Assembly: GCF_000226875.1 (NCBI RefSeq)
Contig: NZ_JH164926.1
Location: forward strand, 15,173 to 72,960
Length of the DNA stretch: 57,788 bases
Source of the DNA: Neisseria shayeganii 871
Lineage (GTDB): Bacteria > Pseudomonadota > Gammaproteobacteria > Burkholderiales > Neisseriaceae
Direction: 5' to 3'
Each line of letters opens with the position of its first letter. Positions within the stretch are counted from its first letter, which is position 1. A program made the position numbers and the translations under genes. The notes under the pieces were generated by a model that was not told where the DNA came from, ran no database searches, and worked only from the letters and a program-made list of their open reading frames with translations. Shown one piece after another: positions 52,392 to 57,788 of this stretch.

Positions 52392-53159
52392 ATGAACGAC
52401 TATTCCACTTCCCTGCCCGTGCGCTTTTGGCGCATTTTTCGTGTGTTGCTGTGGTTTTTTGCCGCATCGCTGCGCCTGTTTTTTTTGCCCGCCGACTACA
52501 GCGAAAGAAGCCGGGCCATATTGCAGCACACCGCCCGCCGCCTGTTGGTGATTCTGCGCATCGAAGTGGACGGGCCGTCGCAGTTGTCGCTGCCGCCGGT
52601 GTTTCTGGGGGTGGCCAACCATGTGTCTTGGCTGGACGTATTCGCCATGATGGCGCTGTATCCCACCGTTTTCATCGGCAAGCGCCAAATCCGCTCTTGG
52701 CCGCTGATCGGCTCGGTGGCGGCGCGGGCCGGCACGGTGTTCATCAACCGCGACAGCCGCAACGATGTGCGTCCGATCAACGAAGCCATCCGCCGGGCGC
52801 TGGCCGAAGGGCGCACCGTGTCTTTTTTCCCCGAAGCCAAAACCAGCCACGGCCTGAGCACCCTGCCGTTTAAGGCCGCACTGTTCCAGCCGGCGGCGGA
52901 AAGCGGCACGCCGGTGATGGCGCTGAGCCTGCGTTATTACGACCAGCTGGGCAACCGCAGCACCAAGCCCGCTTATGTGGGCGACATGAATTTGTTGGTA
53001 TCGCTGTGGCGCATCGTGTCGGTGCCGGCCATCACCGTCCGCGCCGATTTTTCCGAGCCGCTGCTGCTGGACGACGAAGACCGGATGGCGGAAAACGGCC
53101 GTTTCCTGCTGAAAGACCGGGCGGAAAGCTTTATCCGCGATACCGTGGCACAGCATTGA
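52392..53159 (+). CDS. 1-acyl-sn-glycerol-3-phosphate acyltransferase-family protein
   Basis: Predicted 255-aa membrane acyltransferase (PlsC/NlaA-like). An N-terminal membrane segment (VLLWFFAASLRLFFL) precedes the catalytic motif NHVSWLD (H-x4-D), the GKRQIRSWPLIGSVAARAGTVFINR segment and FFPEAKTSHG, the equivalent of the F-P-E-G-T-R-S motif with A for G. It would transfer a fatty acid to lysophosphatidate or a related lysolipid. The start at 52392 is chosen; a TTG at 52389 is in frame. Confidence 0.85.
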   Translation: MNDYSTSLPVRFWRIFRVLLWFFAASLRLFFLPADYSERSRAILQHTARRLLVILRIEVDGPSQLSLPPVFLGVANHVSWLDVFAMMALYPTVFIGKRQIRSWPLIGSVAARAGTVFINRDSRNDVRPINEAIRRALAEGRTVSFFPEAKTSHGLSTLPFKAALFQPAAESGTPVMALSLRYYDQLGNRSTKPAYVGDMNLLVSLWRIVSVPAITVRADFSEPLLLDDEDRMAENGRFLLKDRAESFIRDTVAQH

Positions 53160-53256
53160 CCGTCATCAAACAAACGGGCCGTCACTCTTTCAGGTAGCCT
53201 GTTCGGGTTTACAATTTCCCATAGAACATTTGAATATCCACCACCGCGAGGTTGTT

Positions 53257-54540
53257 ATGAACCGCAACGAGCAGCTTTTCGAACGCGCCAAAGCCGTAAT
53301 TCCCGGCGGCGTCAATTCTCCCGTCCGCGCCTTCGGCAGCGTGGGCGGCGTGCCGCGCTTTATCCGCAAAGCCGAAGGGGCGTATGTGTGGGACGAAGCC
53401 GATACCCGTTATATCGATTATGTCGGTTCGTGGGGGCCGGCCATTGTCGGCCATGCCCATCCCGAAGTAATCGACGCGGTGCGCGAAGCGGCGCTGGGCG
53501 GCTTGTCGTTCGGCGCGCCCACCGAAGGCGAAATCGTCATCGCCGAAACCATTGCCGAGCTGCTGCCCAGCGTGGAGCAGGTGCGGCTGGTGAGTTCCGG
53601 CACCGAAGCCACCATGTCGGCCATCCGCTTGGCGCGCGGCTTTACCGGCCGTGACGCCATCATCAAATTCGAAGGCTGCTACCACGGCCATTCCGACAGC
53701 CTGCTGGTGAAGGCCGGCAGCGGCCTGCTCACTTTCGGCAACCCCAGTTCCGCCGGCGTGCCCGCCGATTTTACCCGCCACACCTTGGTGCTACCTTATA
53801 ACGACGTGGCCGCCCTGCAGCAAACCTTTGCCGAGCTGGGCGACAGCATCGCCTGCGTGATTTTGGAGCCGATTGCCGGCAATATGAATCTGGTGCGCGC
53901 CACGCCCGAATTTGTGCGCGAACTGCGCCGCTTAACCACCGAGCACGGCAGCGTGCTGATTTACGACGAAGTGATGACCGGTTTCCGCGTGGCCTTGGGC
54001 GGCGCCCAATCGCTGCACGGCATCACGCCCGACCTCACCACCATGGGCAAGGTCATTGGCGGCGGCATGCCGCTGGCGGCGTTTGGCGGCCGCAAAGACA
54101 TCATGGCCTGCATCTCGCCCTTGGGCGGCGTGTATCAGGCCGGCACGCTGTCGGGCAATCCGGTGGCGGTGGCGGCCGGGTTGAAAACGCTGGAAATCAT
54201 CCGCCGCGACGGTTTTTACGAACAACTCGCCGAGAATACCCGCCGCCTGACGGCAGGCTTCCAAGCCGCCGCCGATGCGGCCAGCGTGCCTTTTCAAACC
54301 GACTGCGAAGGCGGCATGTTCGGCCTCTATTTCGCCGACTTCCTGCCCAATAACTACAACGACATGGCGCGCACCGACACCGATGCCTTCAAGCGTTTCT
54401 TCCACGGCATGCTGGCGCGGCAGGTGGCCTTCGGCCCGTCCGCTTTCGAGGCCTGCTTTATGTCGGCCGCCCACACGCCCGAGCTGATTGACGAAACCGT
54501 GGCCGCGGCGCAGGCGGTGTTTGCCGATATGGCCGCTTAA
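53257..54540 (+). CDS. hemL: Glutamate-1-semialdehyde 2,1-aminomutase
   Basis: Predicted 427-aa PLP enzyme that makes 5-aminolevulinate for haem. NEQLFERAKAVIPGGVNSPVRAFGSVGG begins it. The PLP site is TTMGKVIGGGMPLAAFGGRKDIM with the catalytic lysine. VRLVSSGTEATMSAIRLARGFTGRDAIIKFEGCYHGHSDSLLVKAGSG is also typical. Length matches the family. The start at 53257 is fixed by alignment; the frame is open to 53230. Confidence 0.97.
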   Translation: MNRNEQLFERAKAVIPGGVNSPVRAFGSVGGVPRFIRKAEGAYVWDEADTRYIDYVGSWGPAIVGHAHPEVIDAVREAALGGLSFGAPTEGEIVIAETIAELLPSVEQVRLVSSGTEATMSAIRLARGFTGRDAIIKFEGCYHGHSDSLLVKAGSGLLTFGNPSSAGVPADFTRHTLVLPYNDVAALQQTFAELGDSIACVILEPIAGNMNLVRATPEFVRELRRLTTEHGSVLIYDEVMTGFRVALGGAQSLHGITPDLTTMGKVIGGGMPLAAFGGRKDIMACISPLGGVYQAGTLSGNPVAVAAGLKTLEIIRRDGFYEQLAENTRRLTAGFQAAADAASVPFQTDCEGGMFGLYFADFLPNNYNDMARTDTDAFKRFFHGMLARQVAFGPSAFEACFMSAAHTPELIDETVAAAQAVFADMAA

Positions 54541-54592
54541 ACCGCATTGTCCGACAGGCTACCTGAACCGCCCGGCAGGCGTTCAGGTAGCC

Positions 54593-54775
54593 TGATACCT
54601 TTGCAAAACCCCATCTGCGGTGCATTCCTGCGTTGTGCGTTTATGCCCACGGATACTGCTCGCTCGCTTGCTTATCGTCTGATATGTCTGTCCCACGGGG
54701 ATTCCCGGCGTTCACACTCGCTGCGCTGTTACGTCTTGAACTGCATCCACATCTGAGGGTTTTGCAAAGGTCTCA
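54593..54775 (+). mobile_element. DUS-associated miniature element, copy F (long form)
   Basis: Left flank TTCAGGTAGCCT then GATACC; right GGTCTC then AGCCTTTCC. Target duplication AGCCT, perfect. Without it the site reads TTCAGGTAGCCTTTCC, an intact DUS. The left end has one change (GATACC). Fills most of the hemL-thiE spacer. Confidence 0.88.
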
Positions 54776-54802
54776 GCCTTTCCTTTTTCCGGCCCGCTTC
54801 CG

Positions 54803-54808
54803 TATAAT
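54803..54808 (+). promoter_or_regulatory. -10 box of thiE
   Basis: TATAAT 36 bp before the chosen start codon and 28 bp after element copy F. No thiamine riboswitch-like sequence is seen. Confidence 0.4.
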
Positions 54809-54843
54809 CCGCCTGTTTTTGTCCCGTCCGATGGAGAATGCCG

Positions 54844-55506
54844 ATGACGCCCGCCCCGCTCCCCGATGCAGACAGTCGCCCGGTCACGCCCGGCTTTCCG
54901 CCTCCAGTCCGTCCGCTGAAATTTTATGCCGTGGTGCCCGATGCCGATTGGGTGGCGCGGATGGTGGCGGCCGGCGCCGACACCGTACAGCTGCGCAACA
55001 AAACCCTAAGCGGCGACGCTTTGCGTCAGGAGGTCCGCCGCGCGGTGGCCGCCGCAGCCGGCAGTGGCAGCCAACTGTTTATCAACGATTATTGGCGGCT
55101 GGCGCTGGAAGAGGGCGCTTACGGCGTGCATCTGGGGCAGGAAGATTTGGATGCCGCCGATTTGCACGCTTTGTGCGAAGCCGGCATCCGCCTGGGCATC
55201 AGCACCCATTCCGATGCCGAGTTGGCCCGCGCTTTGGCGGTGCAGCCCAGCTATGTGGCCTGCGGTGCGATTTTCCCCACCACCACCAAAACCATGCCCA
55301 CCGCCCCGCAGGGCTTGGACAATCTGCGCCGCTATGTGGCCCAGGCGGGCAACACGCCCACGGTGGCCATCGGCGGCATCGATTTGCACAATGCGGCCGA
55401 CGTGCTGGCTACCGGCGTGTCGTCGCTGGCGGTGGTGCGCGCGGTGACCGAAGCGGCCGATCCGGCCGCAGTGGTGAAGGCGTTTCAGGCCTTGTGGCCG
55501 GAGTAG
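54844..55506 (+). CDS. thiE: Thiamine-phosphate synthase
   Basis: Predicted 220-aa TIM-barrel enzyme that joins the thiazole and pyrimidine halves of thiamine. FYAVVPDADWVARMVAAGADTVQLRNKTL holds the pyrimidine-binding arginine; INDYWRLALEEGAYGVHLGQEDL and IFPTTTKTMPTAPQGLDNLRRYV, then VAIGGIDLHNAADVLATGVSSLAVVRAV are diagnostic. An ATG at 54838 is closer to GGAG, so 54844 is preferred. It probably works with thi genes elsewhere. Confidence 0.93.
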   Translation: MTPAPLPDADSRPVTPGFPPPVRPLKFYAVVPDADWVARMVAAGADTVQLRNKTLSGDALRQEVRRAVAAAAGSGSQLFINDYWRLALEEGAYGVHLGQEDLDAADLHALCEAGIRLGISTHSDAELARALAVQPSYVACGAIFPTTTKTMPTAPQGLDNLRRYVAQAGNTPTVAIGGIDLHNAADVLATGVSSLAVVRAVTEAADPAAVVKAFQALWPE

Positions 55507-55657
55507 GGCGGTCACCGTTTCAGGTAGCCCGCTTCAGCCGGGCGGTTCGGACATTGCTTAGCAGGAGCCGTTATCTGAGCGGGCTATGCCGGAGGGAAAA
55601 TAAGCAAGACGGTTTCAGGTAGCCGGATGCTGTGTCGGCAGGCTACCTGAAAACATA

Positions 55658-55866
55658 AGAACCTGTTCATGGTCTCCGTTGCGGCGGTATTTTAGCTTCG
55701 CAAGTCCGCTTTGCTACCCGGTCAAAATTCCGCATCTGCCACGTTGCCCCTAAATTAGGGATAACAAAAATACTTGCAAGATGTTCAATCTTGCGCGCAT
55801 TTTCGCCTTGCATCTGCGGTTTTTTCCTCGAAAAACCGCTGCGCAAGAAGACTATGAACAGGTTCT
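55658..55866. mobile_element. Second miniature inverted-repeat element
   Basis: A 209-bp non-coding stretch with 18-bp ends AGAACCTGTTCATGGTCT (55658-55675) and AGACTATGAACAGGTTCT (55849-55866), one mismatch. Inside are three smaller hairpins (CCCTAAATTAGGG, CTTGCAAGA-type and GCGGTTTTT/AAAAACCGC). A DUS pair lies before it. This accounts for most of the 55507-55920 gap. Confidence 0.6.
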
Positions 55867-55920
55867 AAGGGGCGACTGCCCTGTTGATTGGATCAGTTGA
55901 ACAAAACGAAAGGAAAAACC

Positions 55921-56322
55921 ATGCAAAGCAAAGCGATTTTGGGCGAACAGGAAGTGCAGGCCATTTTGGCCGCCGCCACCGCCGAGGCGAAGAAAAACGG
56001 TTGGAATGTGGCCATCAGCGTGGTGGACGACGGCGGCTTTCTGCTGGGCATGACCCGTTTGGACGGCTGCGCGCCGATGGGCAGCCTGGTGTCTTTGGAA
56101 AAAGCCCGCAGTGCCGCCATCAGCCGCAAAGAAACCAAAGTGTTTGAAGACATGGTCAACGGCGGCCGCTATGCGTTTCTGACTGCGCCGCTCTCGGGCT
56201 GCATGGAAGGCGGCGTGCCGGTGGTGGTGGACGGCCATACCGTCGGTGCGGTAGGCGTATCCGGCGTGGCCAAAGAGCAGGACGCACAAATCGCCAAAGC
56301 CGGCGTGGCCGCCGTTGCCTAA
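55921..56322 (+). CDS. GlcG/HbpS-family haem-binding-like protein
   Basis: Predicted 133-aa protein of the GlcG/HbpS (DUF336) family: AILAAATAEAKKNGWNVAISVVDDGGFLLGMTRLDGCAPMGSLVSLEKARSAA, then PLSGCMEGGVPVVVDGHTVGAVGVSGV. Members bind haem, corrinoid or stress signals. GAAAGGAAAA lies before the ATG at 55921. Next to an AraC regulator gene, with which it overlaps in a different frame. Function unknown. Confidence 0.85.
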   Translation: MQSKAILGEQEVQAILAAATAEAKKNGWNVAISVVDDGGFLLGMTRLDGCAPMGSLVSLEKARSAAISRKETKVFEDMVNGGRYAFLTAPLSGCMEGGVPVVVDGHTVGAVGVSGVAKEQDAQIAKAGVAAVA

Positions 56323-57133
56323 GCGTTTGACCGTGGGCGAGCGCCACCGGTTTTATCGTCCGCCTGAGCTGCCGGGTTGGGAAATCCGCTGCGGTTCGGG
56401 CGGCGGTATCGCTTACGGCCTGCACACCCACGCTACTTGGTCGCTGGGTTTGGTGTTGCACGGCCGCACGGTGTACCGTTGCGGCAGACACCATTATGCC
56501 GCCCGCACGGGCAGCGTGATGCTGATGCCGCCGGATACCCCGCATGCCTGCAATCCCTACGGCGGGCAGCCTTGGCATTATATGATGTGCTATATCCCGC
56601 CCGAGGTTTTCCGGCAGGCTGTCGGCAGCGGCGTTCCGGCTTTGGCCGACGGCGCTCCTTGGCGCAGCCGCCGCTTGGTTGCGGCGATGCTGGCCCTGTT
56701 GCGTTCGGTCAGGCAGGCCGACGGCCGTGCCGAAGTATGCTGGCAGGCACTGGCTGCGGCGCTGAAGCGTGAGGCGGCTCAGGCAATGCCGCAGTGTGCG
56801 CCTTGGCGCGGTCTAATTGACATCTTGGAGGCATCGAATCCGGCGATTCAAGATGCCGATGCTTGGGCGCAAGCGGCGGGCTTGAGCCGGCGCCAGTTGT
56901 CACGGCGTCTTGAAGCAAGCGGCATGAGTCCGCACCAATGGCTGCTCAGCCGCCGCATTGCCCAAGCCCAAGCAGCCATTGCGCGGGGCGCGCCGCTGGC
57001 GCAGGCGGCTCAAGATTTCGGCTTTGCCGACCAGGCGCATTTCCAGCGCCGCTTCAAACGCTCGCTGGCCGTGACGCCGGGGCGCTATTCACAGCATCAG
57101 CCCGATGCTCAACAGCAAGAGCACACTCAATAA
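56315..57133 (+). CDS. AraC-family transcriptional regulator
   Basis: Predicted up to 272-aa regulator. An N-terminal AraC cupin (GIAYGLHTHATWSLGLVLHGRTVYRCGRHHYAARTGSVMLMPPDTPHACNP) and a C-terminal two-HTH domain (AQAAGLSRRQLSRRLEASGMSPHQWLLSRRIAQAQAAIARGAPLAQAAQDFGFADQAHFQRRFKRSLAVTPGRYSQ). The start is uncertain (TTG at 56315 or 56327, GTG at 56333). It overlaps the LysE gene tail-to-tail by 45 bp, suggesting that it regulates that exporter. Confidence 0.85.
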   Translation: MPKRLTVGERHRFYRPPELPGWEIRCGSGGGIAYGLHTHATWSLGLVLHGRTVYRCGRHHYAARTGSVMLMPPDTPHACNPYGGQPWHYMMCYIPPEVFRQAVGSGVPALADGAPWRSRRLVAAMLALLRSVRQADGRAEVCWQALAAALKREAAQAMPQCAPWRGLIDILEASNPAIQDADAWAQAAGLSRRQLSRRLEASGMSPHQWLLSRRIAQAQAAIARGAPLAQAAQDFGFADQAHFQRRFKRSLAVTPGRYSQHQPDAQQQEHTQ

Positions 57134-57673
57134 ACGGTTGAGGGCCCGCATCCGCCGTGGCGACTGCGCATGACGGCGCAGCAGACAGCCCAGACCGATC
57201 CAAACCGCCAAAGAAAGCCAACACACCGCGCCGTAGGCCGCCGTCAGCCAATACAGATGCTGCGGGCTGCCGCCGGCATACAGCCCCACTGCCGCCGCAG
57301 CGGCCAGATAGGCTTTGGGATTGAGCCATTGCAGCGCCAGACCGGTGTGCCAATCGGCCGGCCGACGGCGGGCATCGTCTAATTGCCCGCTGTCGCGCCA
57401 CAGCAGCCAGGCCAGCCACAGCAAGAACAGCACGCCGCCGATGTGCAGCGCGGTCTCCAGCCACGGCCAGGCGCGCAGCAGCGGCTGCAGGGCGGTGCCG
57501 AGTATCAGTAGTTGCAGCATAAAGCCGACGGTGGCGCCGGTGATGAAGCGGAAGCTGCTGTTCAGGTAGCCCGATAAGGTGTTGCTCAGGGTGAGCAGGT
57601 TCACCGGTCCGGGCGAAATGGAAGAAGCGAGGGCGAAGCTCAAAACCGAGGCCCACCATGTCCATGCGGGCAT
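57089..57673 (-). CDS. LysE/RhtB-family exporter
   Basis: Predicted 194-aa inner-membrane exporter with about six hydrophobic segments. The family start is WASVLSFALASSISPGPVNLLTLSNTLSGYLNSSFRFITGATVGF; NPKAYLAAAAAVGLYAG also fits. These export amino acids or related small molecules. The substrate is unknown. A DUS within encodes SGYLNS. Start at 57673 chosen by the family motif; the frame is open to 57718. Confidence 0.88.
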   Translation of the reverse strand: MPAWTWWASVLSFALASSISPGPVNLLTLSNTLSGYLNSSFRFITGATVGFMLQLLILGTALQPLLRAWPWLETALHIGGVLFLLWLAWLLWRDSGQLDDARRRPADWHTGLALQWLNPKAYLAAAAAVGLYAGGSPQHLYWLTAAYGAVCWLSLAVWIGLGCLLRRHAQSPRRMRALNRLLSVLLLLSIGLML

Positions 57674-57764
57674 ATCCGTCTCCTGTATTGATTGTGCGGA
57701 ATACGGATGGTGGCGCAAGAACAGGCGGGCGTATTGAAGAAAACGGCCGTACCGGTGTGGTGGT

Positions 57765-57786
57765 TTAGAGCTGTTTCGATTTAATT
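57765..57786 (-). repeat. Edge repeat, right copy
   Basis: Inverted copy of the 21-42 word, with CA instead of TT at the two variable bases. It ends two bases before the window end. Confidence 0.5.
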
Positions 57787-57788
57787 AA

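Noticed and set aside
54776..54843. TPP riboswitch before thiE
   Set aside because: The leader is under 70 bp and lacks the conserved CUGAGA and ACCUGAUC-type blocks.
1..57788. tRNA genes or CRISPR array
   Set aside because: No T-arm/anticodon pattern or regular repeat-spacer array seen by eye; the short repeats found are uptake sequences and miniature elements.

Overview
The window is a stretch of a Neisseriaceae chromosome, most probably Eikenella. The 12-base word AGGCTACCTGAA and its reverse complement recur throughout, roughly once per kilobase by eye, in spacers, inside genes, and as inverted pairs that look like terminators. From memory of the published DNA uptake sequence (DUS) dialects, this is the Eikenella form, one base from the Simonsiella form AGGCTGCCTGAA. 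Gene content (mlaFEDCBA, secA, groES-groEL, hemL, truB, mutM, smc) also fits a betaproteobacterium of this family. Most genes are GC-rich housekeeping genes. No tRNA, rRNA or CRISPR array was seen.

Layout. 1-12842: fadH, a DciA-like DUF721 gene, secA, a photolyase, an aminotransferase, an aldehyde dehydrogenase, acpS and metG. 12864-18192: a lower-GC island with a compact DNA phosphorothioation (Dnd-type) cluster: dndC, a 73-aa gene, dndD and an FtsK-like ATPase gene whose N-terminus may be DndE-like. A divergent 84-aa XRE regulator reads away from it across two 19-bp operator-like palindromes. dndA, dndB and dndFGH are absent. 18446-26131: tkt, pcnB-folK-deoxynucleoside kinase, a thioesterase and groES-groEL. 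26620-29346: an operon for a secreted NTF2-like protein, a Rieske oxygenase and a desaturase. 29489-30640: a very AT-rich islet with a broken M23 peptidase gene and a lipoprotein gene, perhaps a toxin-immunity remnant. 30696-34157: a histone-deacetylase-family gene, aroA, and the ratA-rnfH pair. 34528-40138: the complete mlaFEDCBA lipid-transport operon with a small acidic protein, a thioesterase and a TlpA-like thioredoxin downstream. 40514-46389: CsbD and DUF1328 stress proteins, smc, and an M23 peptidase-bactofilin pair. 46500-57673: a lipoprotein, ybaK, ridA, a metalloprotease-like gene, DUF2062, a YecA-like gene, truB, mutM, an acyltransferase, hemL, thiE, a GlcG/HbpS-like gene, an AraC regulator and a LysE exporter.

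The most striking observations are these. (1) A family of 145-186 bp miniature elements with TGAGACCTTTGCAAAA ends. In six of seven full copies, plus one lone end, it sits exactly in a DUS. The duplicated target is the start of the DUS (AGGCT/AGCCT), so an intact DUS survives on one side. (2) The compact Dnd-like cluster with a possible DndE-FtsK fusion and a controller-protein-like regulator. (3) metG carries two Neisseria-dialect DUS cores (GCCGTCTGAA), suggesting import by transformation next to the Dnd island.

The two ends of the window carry the same about 22-base word in inverted orientation, so the window may be a whole contig that broke at a repeated element.
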